Shown here in pieces: positions 1-7,367 of a stretch of 25,991 nt of DNA. A model generated the notes under the pieces. It was not told where the DNA came from and made no database searches. It saw only the letters and a list, made by a program, of their open reading frames with translations. Source of the DNA: Gammaproteobacteria bacterium (lineage in GTDB: Bacteria > Pseudomonadota > Gammaproteobacteria > Enterobacterales > Alteromonadaceae); contig JAMCRH010000197.1 in the NCBI GenBank assembly GCA_023380515.1, forward strand, positions 1 to 25,991, in the 5' to 3' direction. Numbering within the stretch: position 1 is the first letter of the stretch; each line of letters starts with the position of its first letter. Made by a program: the position numbers and the translations under genes.

Positions 1-64
1 CTCGCTTGGGATTATTGACGCATCACTTCAATAATTAGCGCATTGCGACGCTGTGTAAAGCGAG
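1..64. repeat. Nested inverted repeats at the left edge, possible branched hairpin
   Basis: CTCGCTT (1-7) is the exact reverse complement of AAGCGAG (58-64). Inside lie ATTATTG (11-17) with CAATAAT (29-35), and a weaker AGCG (37-40) with CGCT (49-52). Together these could fold as a three-way junction. The window starts at the first base of the outer arm, so the element may be longer. I recognise no family: there is no T-loop or anticodon arm of a tRNA. It lies downstream of perM but lacks a T-run typical of a terminator. Confidence 0.4.
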
Positions 65-147
65 GTGTCCATCCCATCATCCATGGGGGCTTATATTCGG
101 CATCCATGCCTCATATACTCTGTCATCCCCTATGCCCCGCCTCTCAC

Positions 148-187
148 GCCTGCTCCTGCTGAATAAAGCTTGCCTGCTCCTGCTGAA
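148..187. repeat. Direct repeat, two 16-bp copies 24 bp apart
   Basis: GCCTGCTCCTGCTGAA occurs identically at 148-163 and 172-187, separated by 8 bp. It lies in the non-coding 234 bp downstream of perM. I see no other gene or recognisable element in 65-234. The repeat probably arose by local duplication; its function is unknown. Confidence 0.8.
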
Positions 188-234
188 CTGACCTTGCTTG
201 CCCTGCGCAACCTAGCTTGTCTGCCCCTACTCGT

Positions 235-1311
235 CTAATTTACTTCGCTATTGCGGGCGTCTTCTGCTCGCGTCGAGAGAGCGGTGATGACGGCTTTGAC
301 TAGGCTGGCTAATGGAATTGCGAAGAAAACGCCCCAAAAGCCCCACATCGCGCCAAATATAAGCACTGCGGCAATGATATAAACCGGATGTAAGGCAACG
401 GCTTCTGAGAAGAGTATGGGCACCAACACGTTACCATCGAGGGCTTGGATGATGCCGTAAGCAAAGATTAACCAGAACAAGGTCATCGACGGGCCGAACT
501 GGAACAAGCCGACTAACGCAATCGGAATGGTCACAACGGCGGCACCGATATATGGCACAAGTACCGAGAAACCAACGAGGGTCGCCAATAACGCCGAATA
601 GCGCAGGTCAAATAAGTAAAACACGCCATACGAAACGACCCCAACAATAACGATTTCCAGCGCTTTTCCGCGGATATAGTTCATGATCTGGAGGTTCATT
701 TCACTACCAACTTGGCTGATTAGGCGGCGCTGTTCTGGTAAAACTCGGTTAAAATGTTCTAAAAGCAGAACTTTGTCTTTGAGCATGAAGAACACGAGCA
801 AGGGCACAATAATCATGTAAACCAAGAGCACGGCTAACAACATGAGTGTGTTCCATGAACGCTCAAGGATGGTTTGTCCCAGTGCCAATAATCGGTCATT
901 CACTTTATCGGTAAACATTTGAATTTGGCTTGCGTCAATAAAGGTAGGCGCGATTTCTTCAACGCTCTCCATCATTTCCCGCCAGGCCTGGGCAATTTGT
1001 GGTAATTCGGCAAGTAGGTTGACACTCTGTTGCCAAATGACCGGAATTAAAAAGAATACGAATGCGAAAAACAAGGTGATAAACAGGGTGAACACGACGA
1101 GCACGGCATAAAGTCGTTTAAGTCCAACACGTTGCAGGCGATTCACTGGCCATTCAAGTAGGTAAGCAAGAGCTATTGCGACAAGTATCGGCGCGAGTAC
1201 AGTACCGAAAAAGATGATAAGGCCGAAGCCAATCAGCAATAGTAGTGTCAGCGTGATCGCGTTAGGGTCGGAAAAACGGCGTTGAAACCAGTCACGTAAA
1301 TATACAAGCAT
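235..1311 (-). CDS. perM: AI-2E family transporter (PerM-like permease)
   Basis: Inner-membrane protein of the AI-2E/PerM family, whose substrate is not settled. The product has about eight hydrophobic segments, a long soluble stretch in the middle, and family signatures such as NYIRGKALE, VGFSVLVPYIGA, ALDGNVLVPILFSEAVALHP and WGFWGVFFAIPLA. These closely match E. coli PerM as I recall it. I start at the ATG at 1311 (MLVYLRDWFQRRFSDP), which gives 358 residues, because AGAGGA lies nine bases upstream and E. coli PerM begins similarly. A GTG at 1347 would add 12 residues but has a poorer ribosome site. It diverges from bepA across about 200 bp, the same arrangement as in enterobacteria. It ends with TAG; no terminator is obvious downstream. 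Confidence 0.93.
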   Translation of the reverse strand: MLVYLRDWFQRRFSDPNAITLTLLLLIGFGLIIFFGTVLAPILVAIALAYLLEWPVNRLQRVGLKRLYAVLVVFTLFITLFFAFVFFLIPVIWQQSVNLLAELPQIAQAWREMMESVEEIAPTFIDASQIQMFTDKVNDRLLALGQTILERSWNTLMLLAVLLVYMIIVPLLVFFMLKDKVLLLEHFNRVLPEQRRLISQVGSEMNLQIMNYIRGKALEIVIVGVVSYGVFYLFDLRYSALLATLVGFSVLVPYIGAAVVTIPIALVGLFQFGPSMTLFWLIFAYGIIQALDGNVLVPILFSEAVALHPVYIIAAVLIFGAMWGFWGVFFAIPLASLVKAVITALSTRAEDARNSEVN

Positions 1312-1453
1312 TTCAGCTTTTCCTCTCATAAATCCGGTCAGGCTCACCTGCCTTTTCGGGCTGTCACTCTATACTAACGCAGAATGCTCGACAATACCTA
1401 CTGCCACCCTTAAACTCAAAGCGTGAACCTGAGGGGAAAGTTTTTCGTATCGA

Positions 1454-1481
1454 GGAACTACCACTGCCTTTTAACGTCCTA
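1454..1481 (+). promoter_or_regulatory. Candidate sigma-E promoter of bepA
   Basis: GGAACTA (1454-1460) followed after 16 bp by TCCTA (1477-1481), preceded by G, resembles the RpoE consensus GGAACTT-N16-TCTGA/TCTAA. It would place the transcript start near 1488, about 25 nt before the bepA ATG. In E. coli bepA (yfgC) belongs to the sigma-E regulon, which supports the call. A sigma-70-like TATTAT at 1485-1490 has no convincing -35. Confidence 0.5.
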
Positions 1482-1513
1482 GGATATTATTGTAGACAAG
1501 GAGACTCCGGCGC

Positions 1514-2998
1514 ATGTTGAAAGCCTTTTGGCCTAAGCTTTTATTGCTGTCATGCACGGCTTTACTAGTTTTTTTCGTGCCCTTTTCCCATCAGCAAGCG
1601 CAAGCCCAAAGCCGTGAGGTACCCACGATTGGTACAACCGGCGGTGCTTTTATGTCGATTGAACGCGAACGTTTAGTTGGCGAGCATTACATGCGTGAAG
1701 TCCGCGGTTTAGCGCCGATGATCGAAGACCCTGTCTTACGCGAATACTTAACCGGCGTGGGTAATCGATTAGTTCGCCATGCTGATAATGTGCGCTACCC
1801 TTTTCACTTTTTTTGGATTCGTGATGACAGTATCAACGCCTTTGCATTTTTAGGCGGCTATATCGGCATGCATTCAGGCTTAATGCTGGAAACACGTGAC
1901 GAGTCAGAATTAGCTGCTGTCATAAGCCACGAGATTGCACACGTCACCCAACGGCATATTGCTCGCAATATGGAGCGCATGACAGCATCTGCCCCGCTCA
2001 CCTTAGCGCAAGTATTAGGGGGCATTTTAATCGGAATTGTGAACCCGCAAGTTGGTATGGCAGTTCTGTCGACTGGTTTAGCAGGTGCTCAACAACGTGC
2101 GATTAACTACACCCGTCAGTTTGAATTAGAAGCTGACCGAGTTGGTATGACGACCCTTGCTCGGGCGGGTTATGACCCTGAGGGTGCGCCGCGCTTTTTC
2201 GGTCGTTTAGCGGCTCGCTACCGCTATGCGACGCAGTTACCACAGTTTTTAATGACTCACCCATTACCTGAATCGCGCATTGCTGACACGCAATCGCGTG
2301 CACAAGCGCTTGGCGCCCGACAACTGGAACCGTCACTCGACTATGAATTAGCGAAGATGCGCTTGCGGGTACGTTATTCGAGTCGCTCCGCGCGAGACAT
2401 TTTACTCGACTTTAACGAAGAAGCGCGGCGTGTCTCTCATCCCGTTCAGCGCCAAGCGATTGAATATGGTCGTGCTCTCGCCCTGCACGAACTGCAGCGT
2501 TTTGACGAAGCGGATGCTATTATTACTAAGCTCCTCGCTGACGAACCAATGAATTTATTTTACCTCGACACGCGCACGGACGTTTACATCGGCCAGCAGC
2601 AGTATGACCGGGCGGTTGAATGGCTGACTCGTGAATATATGCGACGGCCGAACAATCAGGTCGTTACTCTGAATCTAGCTTACGCGGCCAATTATGCCGG
2701 TGAGTATCAACTCTCTCGAGCTGTGCTCAACGACTACCTCATTCACAATAAGCAAGATGTGGTGGCTTGGCAACTGCTGCAAGAAGCGCATCAACGCAAC
2801 GGTAATGCGGTGGCTGCGCATGAAGCTACAGCAGAAATTCTCGCGTTGCGTAGTAATTTCCAGATGGCCATTGAAGAGCTGCACTCTGCTTTTAGTAAGA
2901 CGCCAGAGTCACAATCAGCAAGTCGTCAACGTATTCAAGCTCGAGTTCAACAGTTCCGTGCTCTTGAAGCAGAAAAGAACCGTGCTTTTGACTTTTAG
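1514..2998 (+). CDS. bepA: Periplasmic beta-barrel assembly-enhancing metalloprotease BepA
   Basis: M48 zinc protease and chaperone that acts on LptD and BAM-complex substrates in the periplasm. The N-terminus is a Sec signal peptide, probably cut after AQA (residues 29-31). The HEIAH motif at 139-143 supplies zinc ligands H139 and H143 and catalytic E140. E206 in FELEADRVG is the third ligand. H249 in LTHPLPESR-like MTHPLPESR corresponds to the regulatory His of the E. coli enzyme. The second half (about 300-494) is helical with TPR-like repeats. At 494 residues it is close to E. coli BepA (487). AAGGAG at 1498-1503 precedes the ATG by ten bases. Next to perM and yfgD as in E. coli. C14 is unlikely to be a lipidation site because hydrophobic sequence continues past it. 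Confidence 0.96.
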   Translation: MLKAFWPKLLLLSCTALLVFFVPFSHQQAQAQSREVPTIGTTGGAFMSIERERLVGEHYMREVRGLAPMIEDPVLREYLTGVGNRLVRHADNVRYPFHFFWIRDDSINAFAFLGGYIGMHSGLMLETRDESELAAVISHEIAHVTQRHIARNMERMTASAPLTLAQVLGGILIGIVNPQVGMAVLSTGLAGAQQRAINYTRQFELEADRVGMTTLARAGYDPEGAPRFFGRLAARYRYATQLPQFLMTHPLPESRIADTQSRAQALGARQLEPSLDYELAKMRLRVRYSSRSARDILLDFNEEARRVSHPVQRQAIEYGRALALHELQRFDEADAIITKLLADEPMNLFYLDTRTDVYIGQQQYDRAVEWLTREYMRRPNNQVVTLNLAYAANYAGEYQLSRAVLNDYLIHNKQDVVAWQLLQEAHQRNGNAVAAHEATAEILALRSNFQMAIEELHSAFSKTPESQSASRQRIQARVQQFRALEAEKNRAFDF

Positions 2999-3048
2999 AC
3001 AAAACTCAGTAAAGTGCAGCGCAAATGAAATCGAATCTTGAGGTAGCT

Positions 3049-3405
3049 ATGAGTCAATTCACGATTTATCACAACCCGCGCTGTTCAAAAAGCCGCCAAA
3101 CATTGCAGTTACTGCAAGACAATGGCATCGAGCCGCAAGTGATTGAGTATTTAAAGACCCCTCCATCGGCAGCTGACGTTTTGAGCATTGCTGCGAGCTT
3201 AGAGCAACCGGTCAGTGCGATACTCCGCACCAAAGAAGACGAATACAAACAATTGAATCTAGCAAGCTTCACTGGCGACGATGCGGCGCTCGCAGCTCTG
3301 GTCGCTGAATACCCAAAGCTTCTTGAGCGTCCAATTGTTGTTCGCCACTCAGACCAAGCAGCACGCATTGGTCGTCCACCTGAATTAGTTTTGGAGTTAC
3401 TGTGA
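3049..3405 (+). CDS. arsC: ArsC-family reductase YfgD-like
   Basis: Thioredoxin-fold ArsC-family protein, annotated as glutaredoxin-dependent arsenate reductase. From the ATG at 3049 it has 118 residues. HNPRCSKSRQTL carries the catalytic C12, and R60, R94 and R106 fall where E. coli ArsC has its three oxyanion-binding arginines. The IGRPPE motif near the end is typical. The start at 3049 has GAGG six to seven bases upstream; an ATG at 3025 would add eight residues without a good ribosome site. It lies between bepA and hda, the position of E. coli yfgD, not in an ars operon, so arsenic resistance as its real role is uncertain. The downstream GTG overlaps its stop codon. Confidence 0.9.
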   Translation: MSQFTIYHNPRCSKSRQTLQLLQDNGIEPQVIEYLKTPPSAADVLSIAASLEQPVSAILRTKEDEYKQLNLASFTGDDAALAALVAEYPKLLERPIVVRHSDQAARIGRPPELVLELL

Positions 3406-3830
3406 AACCTGCTTGGTTAACGTCTGCTGCGTTCTATCGCAAACTCACGCTCGTCTGTTATCCGGGGCTTTTATTCTTTGTCATTCTTTGGCATGCGGTG
3501 CTTGAGCCAAATGAATTTCTGAGTACCTGGCTAGTGTTACTGATTTGGGTAACCCCGTTGTTATTCCCGTTGAAGGGAATCTTGCAAGGCAACCCGTACA
3601 CCCATGCATGGGCGAACTTTATTTTAATTTTCTACTTTCTTCACAGCTTAACGACATTGTGGACCCACCCAGATGAGCGTCTATGGGCAGCTATCGAGCT
3701 GCTCCTAACAACCGGCGCATTTATTGGTGCAACCTATTACGCCCGCTATCGCGGTCGTGAACTTGGGTTAGGTATTAAGCGGAAGAAAGATGAGGCGGTA
3801 GTCACCAACGCAGGCAAATCAACTGATTAA
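3402..3830 (+). CDS. DUF2069 family membrane protein
   Basis: Small inner-membrane protein of 142 residues with four predicted helices (about 15-33, 40-61, 70-87, 93-114) and a basic then hydrophilic C-terminal tail. It fits DUF2069, a family of unknown function often found beside arsC/hda in gammaproteobacteria. The start is GTG at 3402, overlapping the arsC stop by four bases (GTGA), with GGAG five bases upstream, so translation is probably coupled to arsC. Its TAA stop overlaps the TAA of convergent hda in a shared TTAA (3827-3830), and a large inverted repeat begins right there. Confidence 0.85.
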   Translation: MKPAWLTSAAFYRKLTLVCYPGLLFFVILWHAVLEPNEFLSTWLVLLIWVTPLLFPLKGILQGNPYTHAWANFILIFYFLHSLTTLWTHPDERLWAAIELLLTTGAFIGATYYARYRGRELGLGIKRKKDEAVVTNAGKSTD

Positions 3831-4573
3831 AGCATCAGTACCTGTTTTACAAATGGCACAGTCAGCCGACGCTGCTGTGCCATTGATGCTTTATCGAGAC
3901 GATCAAGCAAGTCCATCAATACCTGCATATCCCGTTCAACGCGCAACAATAAAAATTCCCCTACTTCGCGAGATAATTCCAGCCCACGCATTTTCGCGTG
4001 CAATTGCAGCGCATGAACTTTGGCATCATCAGGCAATGGCTGGAGCTTAAATGTTACCGCTAGCTGCAAACGTGAGCGTAAGTCAGGTAAAGCAATAGCC
4101 AGTGAGTTGGCACCGTTTGCAGCGCTCATCACTAGCAGACTCTGACGTTGGTCACTAAAGCGATTAATCAAAGCAAATAGTGCTTCAGCCCACTCTCGAT
4201 CGGCACAAACTTGGTCAATGTCATCAAGCACGACGAGATCATAATGCTCGAGTCCTTGCAGAATGACGTGAGCATCGGGTTGGTTCAATTCGCCAAGCGG
4301 CAAATAGATACTTTGTTGCCCCATATCAGCAGCTTGCTCACACAACGCACACAGCAAATGACTTTTGCCAGTGCCCGAAGGCCCAACCAAAAGCGTAAAC
4401 TGTTGGTCGGCACGCCACTCGCTCTGATTCAATTGTAACAGGTGCCCAACAGCGGCCTCATTTTGCGTGCCAATAAAGGTTTTAAAGCTCGCATGTACCG
4501 GTAACTGCACGGGTAAGGCCAATTGCTGCGCAAACTCTGCACTACGCCTGCTATTTGAGTCCGCTACTGCCAT
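3827..4573 (-). CDS. hda: DnaA regulatory inactivator Hda
   Basis: AAA+ protein that, with the DNA-loaded beta clamp, stimulates ATP hydrolysis by DnaA and so prevents over-initiation. QLALPV near residue 18 fits the clamp-binding motif QLxLPL. The Walker A GPSGTGKSH is canonical, Walker B is LVVLDDID, and the PDLRSRL box contains the arginine-finger region. The C-terminal helices match Hda strongly (RDMQVLMDLLDRLDKAS, LTVPFVKQVL). At 248 residues it is slightly longer than E. coli Hda because of about ten extra N-terminal residues. The ATG has GGAG five bases upstream and overlaps the DUF2066 reading frame by ten bases, so the two are cotranscribed. Confidence 0.95.
   Translation of the reverse strand: MAVADSNSRRSAEFAQQLALPVQLPVHASFKTFIGTQNEAAVGHLLQLNQSEWRADQQFTLLVGPSGTGKSHLLCALCEQAADMGQQSIYLPLGELNQPDAHVILQGLEHYDLVVLDDIDQVCADREWAEALFALINRFSDQRQSLLVMSAANGANSLAIALPDLRSRLQLAVTFKLQPLPDDAKVHALQLHAKMRGLELSREVGEFLLLRVERDMQVLMDLLDRLDKASMAQQRRLTVPFVKQVLML
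3829..3892. terminator. Large bulged hairpin at the DUF2069/hda convergent end
   Basis: AAAGCATCA (3829-3837) pairs perfectly with TGATGCTTT (3884-3892), and AATGGCACAG (3852-3861) pairs with CTGTGCCATT (3875-3884). The right arm is continuous while the left arm has a 14-nt bulge. The structure starts in the DUF2069 stop codon and lies wholly within the last codons of hda on the other strand. There is only a short T stretch afterwards, so it may be a weak terminator or mRNA-end stabiliser for the rightward transcript rather than a classic intrinsic terminator. Confidence 0.45.
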
Positions 4574-5874
4574 TGAAACTCCACATCGGGCTCGGTACTG
4601 CGGGCTGGTTCTTGCTCAGAATCGACCAACTCACCAAAACTCAGGTCATTATCCTGCTGCGTTTCACGCAGCGCAGTGCGACGTACTCGGCGCTCGAAGT
4701 CGAGTGCTGTGGCAAGCGCATTGGCTCCGCCACGAACTTGTACTTGAAAATCAGCAACGCCTTGCTGGAAGCCTTGCAAGTGTACTCGTTGCACTTGGGC
4801 TTGCTGCTGCAACATAGTTTCTGCAGCAAGCACCTGACTCAACTGGCGTACATTGTGAATGCGAACCCAAATAGTTGCGAGTTCACGATCTTCGCGGCTA
4901 ATAAACAATGCCGCAATTCGGTCTGAGACAGCGTTCACAAACTTTTCCGCCAACGCGGCTTCGTCAGGTGCCACAAAGAACTCATTAAAGCTGTTATCAC
5001 CTACTAAAACTGTCACTTCGAGGACGAGCGGTAATGCTTCCAAATCTTCTTCGGTGACATCGCTATCAGCCAATTCGGTATTCTCGGGATCCGCCAAGCC
5101 ATAATCGTCGTCAAGCTGACGATACATGCGCGCACTCACGATGCCATTCACTGGATAACGCTGCGAGGCACGAATGACCTCGCGCTGAAACCGTCCCCAT
5201 ACGTCGCGAGCACCAATCGACAATTGATCTTCCAAGTCCATCAACGGCATTAGAAACTCGACGCCACGTCTTTGCATGGTAGCACGCATACTATCGAGAA
5301 ATTCTCGCTCTTCATTACGCGTGACCAGTCGCACGCCACGCTCGGGATGATCCTCAGCGAGCCAGAGTAATAAATTTGGACGCTGACCGGTCCAGATAGG
5401 CATGTTGACTTGTTGGAGTAATTGACGCACCCGGGTTTCGTCAAAACTAACCTGCAGATAGAGTTGGCCGTCACGTTGCTGATAACCAAACTGCAGGAGG
5501 TAATCGTTCACTTGGCGTAATTCAGCGCGTACACGATCGTATTCCAGTACTTCGGTGGTACCGGTTAAACGCACGAGCACATCGCGAAAAATGTTTGGCA
5601 GTTCACGTTGACGCTCATTCCGCGTTTGCCCTTCCACTGCAATTTCGCCACGCAATAAATCACTTAATTGCCCCTGATTGGCTGCCGCAGGCGCACTGTG
5701 CAACGTCATTGTTATCGCGAGGGTAATTAACAACATGAATGCCATGACAACGGTCATGCTAACAGATTGATTGGGCAACACCCGCTTGCCTTTACCTGCT
5801 GCTAATGAACTCTGGAACGAGCTTGTCTGTTGTTGCCCAACAGCTTCACTGCTGGAGAAAGTTTGCTTGCGCAC
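4564..5874 (-). CDS. DUF2066 domain protein, secreted or membrane-anchored
   Basis: Protein of 436 residues fitting DUF2066, a family of unknown function commonly encoded just upstream of hda in marine gammaproteobacteria. A hydrophobic stretch at about 40-58 followed by SAPAAA looks like a signal peptide or anchor, so the bulk is probably periplasmic. The GTG start at 5874 leaves an unusually long 39-residue leader before the hydrophobic segment. It has AAGGCGG upstream and fits the promoter position. An ATG at residue 40 (5757) would give a textbook signal peptide but has no ribosome site. The end of the protein is Gln/Glu-rich. It is transcribed together with hda, with which it overlaps. 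Confidence 0.82.
   Translation of the reverse strand: MRKQTFSSSEAVGQQQTSSFQSSLAAGKGKRVLPNQSVSMTVVMAFMLLITLAITMTLHSAPAAANQGQLSDLLRGEIAVEGQTRNERQRELPNIFRDVLVRLTGTTEVLEYDRVRAELRQVNDYLLQFGYQQRDGQLYLQVSFDETRVRQLLQQVNMPIWTGQRPNLLLWLAEDHPERGVRLVTRNEEREFLDSMRATMQRRGVEFLMPLMDLEDQLSIGARDVWGRFQREVIRASQRYPVNGIVSARMYRQLDDDYGLADPENTELADSDVTEEDLEALPLVLEVTVLVGDNSFNEFFVAPDEAALAEKFVNAVSDRIAALFISREDRELATIWVRIHNVRQLSQVLAAETMLQQQAQVQRVHLQGFQQGVADFQVQVRGGANALATALDFERRVRRTALRETQQDNDLSFGELVDSEQEPARSTEPDVEFQWQ
5771..5840. repeat. 10-bp inverted repeat in the 5' part of the DUF2066 gene
   Basis: TTGGGCAACA (5771-5780) is the exact reverse complement of TGTTGCCCAA (5831-5840), with 50 bp between. It falls in the N-terminal leader whose coding status depends on which start codon is used. 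If translation starts at 5757 it would be a long-range leader hairpin. Confidence 0.6.
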
Positions 5875-5904
5875 AAAGACCGCCTTTTTAACTACGTTGC
5901 AGTG

Positions 5905-5933
5905 ATAATAAACGCCTACCTAGGGAACAGCAA
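5905..5933 (-). promoter_or_regulatory. Candidate sigma-70 promoter of DUF2066-hda
   Basis: Read on the minus strand, TTGCTG (5933-5928) and TATTAT (5910-5905) are separated by 17 bp. The -10 matches the consensus at five of six positions, the -35 at three. The predicted transcript start near 5898 lies about 24 nt before the GTG start of the DUF2066 gene. Confidence 0.45.
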
Positions 5934-5942
5934 GTAACAAAC

Positions 5943-5951
5943 TGTGGATAA
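5943..5951 (-). promoter_or_regulatory. Consensus DnaA box upstream of the DUF2066-hda promoter
   Basis: The minus strand reads TTATCCACA, a perfect match to the strong DnaA box. It lies nine bases upstream of the proposed -35 hexamer. I noticed no other perfect copy in the window, but my search was by eye. Because the operon encodes Hda, which inactivates DnaA, control by DnaA is plausible but inferred. Confidence 0.55.
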
Positions 5952-6071
5952 GTACCGGAGAATTTTGGGGAAGTTGTGGCCAAATTTAATTCTCACTGTT
6001 AAAGTACCTGCTACCCCAAGAAAACATGACAAACCGTACTTGCGGACCCGACCACAAGGATCGCTGCCCCG

Positions 6072-7367
6072 ATGCTCAGACAACAAATTCGCGCTGTCAG
6101 CTCACTACTCTCAACCATGACCCTCATCGGTCTCTGCGTCGGGATGACCAGTACCTTACTCGGTCTGCGCGGCACCATGGAAGGCTTCTCCACTGTTACT
6201 ATCGGTTTGATCATGTCCGCCTACTTTGTAGGTTACCTGTTTGGTGCCACGCGTGCACCCAAAGACATTCGCCGGGTTGGCTATATTCGTGCCTTTGGTG
6301 GCTTAGCCGCCCTCGCCTCCGTGGCTGTCTTGGTGCAAGCAATTTGGATCGACCCCGTAGTATGGTTTGTCATGCGTTTCGTCAGTGGTTTCGCAATTTC
6401 AGCGCTATTTGTCATTGCTGAAAGTTGGTTGAACACCATGGCCGATAATCGCAATCGCGGTGCCATGTTGTCTGTTTATTTAGTCTTAATTTACGCAGGC
6501 TTGGTCGTCGGCCAATTAATTTTAGGTTTCGCTGACCCGGCGACGTTTGTGCCGTTTGCCATCATCGCACTCCTGATCAATTTATCGCTGATTCCGATTT
6601 TAGCCACAGTCACTGTCGAGCCGACCACGCACGAGGCACGTAAAGTACCGCTGAAACTGTTACTGGAACAAGCGCCTCTTGGGATTGTCACCGCATTCAT
6701 CGTGCAGGCCTGTAGCGCTATGTTCTATGGCGTTGGCCCCGTCTACGCAACAGCTATTGGCTTAACTGTGGGTCAGGTGACTATTTTTATGGCGGCATTC
6801 TTGTTTGGCGGAATGTTGTCACAGACACCAATCGGCCTGCTTTCCGATCGCTTTGACCGGCGATTGGTGCTGGCTTGCTGTGCGATTGGTGCAGCCGGTT
6901 TGGCGTTAGTGTTGTCACAAATACCAGCATCACAACCAATTCTCATTTATCTCGTCATGGCTGCTCTTGGTGGCGCACTACTGCCGCTTTACTCACTGGC
7001 GATGGCGCATACCAATGACTACCTCACAAAAGATCAAATGATCGGCGCAACAGGTGCGATTATTAAGGTTGGTGGCGTCGGCGCAATCGTTGGTGCCCCG
7101 CTTGCAGCAATACTCATGCAGTTTGGTGAGATGTATTTATTCTTTGTTCTCATGGCAGTGTTCACCACCACAGTCTCTGTGTATGCGTTCTATCGCGTCA
7201 GTCAACGCGAACGAGCGCCAGAGCAGGTGCATTCACCTTTAACTGCTCTAGCGCCAGCCGCGCCGTCTGAAGAACTCTTAGCGAGCCTTGTTGAGGAAGC
7301 AAACGAAGACTTCGAAGAACCAGACGGCAATATTCCGGTTAAACCTGGCTCCGATGGCGTGGTTTAG
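6072..7367 (+). CDS. MFS transporter, YcaD-like
   Basis: Twelve-helix major facilitator of 431 residues. Seen in it are the loop motif [10 protein letters not shown] after helix 2, [20 protein letters not shown] in helix 4, and [10 protein letters not shown] between helices 8 and 9. The pattern resembles E. coli YcaD and related permeases; the substrate is unknown. Residues from about 380 form an unusual acidic cytoplasmic tail rich in Glu and Pro. The ATG at 6072 has only a distant AAGGA upstream. It diverges from DUF2066-hda and converges on pgm, the two stop codons overlapping by four bases (7364-7367), with a 7-bp inverted repeat (7345-7351/7373-7379) across the junction. Confidence 0.85.
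   Translation: MLRQQIRAVSSLLSTMTLIGLCVGMTSTLLGLRGTMEGFSTVTIGLIMSAYFVGYLFGATRAPKDIRRVGYIRAFGGLAALASVAVLVQAIWIDPVVWFVMRFVSGFAISALFVIAESWLNTMADNRNRGAMLSVYLVLIYAGLVVGQLILGFADPATFVPFAIIALLINLSLIPILATVTVEPTTHEARKVPLKLLLEQAPLGIVTAFIVQACSAMFYGVGPVYATAIGLTVGQVTIFMAAFLFGGMLSQTPIGLLSDRFDRRLVLACCAIGAAGLALVLSQIPASQPILIYLVMAALGGALLPLYSLAMAHTNDYLTKDQMIGATGAIIKVGGVGAIVGAPLAAILMQFGEMYLFFVLMAVFTTTVSVYAFYRVSQRERAPEQVHSPLTALAPAAPSEELLASLVEEANEDFEEPDGNIPVKPGSDGVV

Noticed and set aside
1..64. tRNA or integron attC site suggested by the cloverleaf-like stems
   Set aside because: No T-loop, anticodon arm or CCA-end pattern, and no attC core sites.
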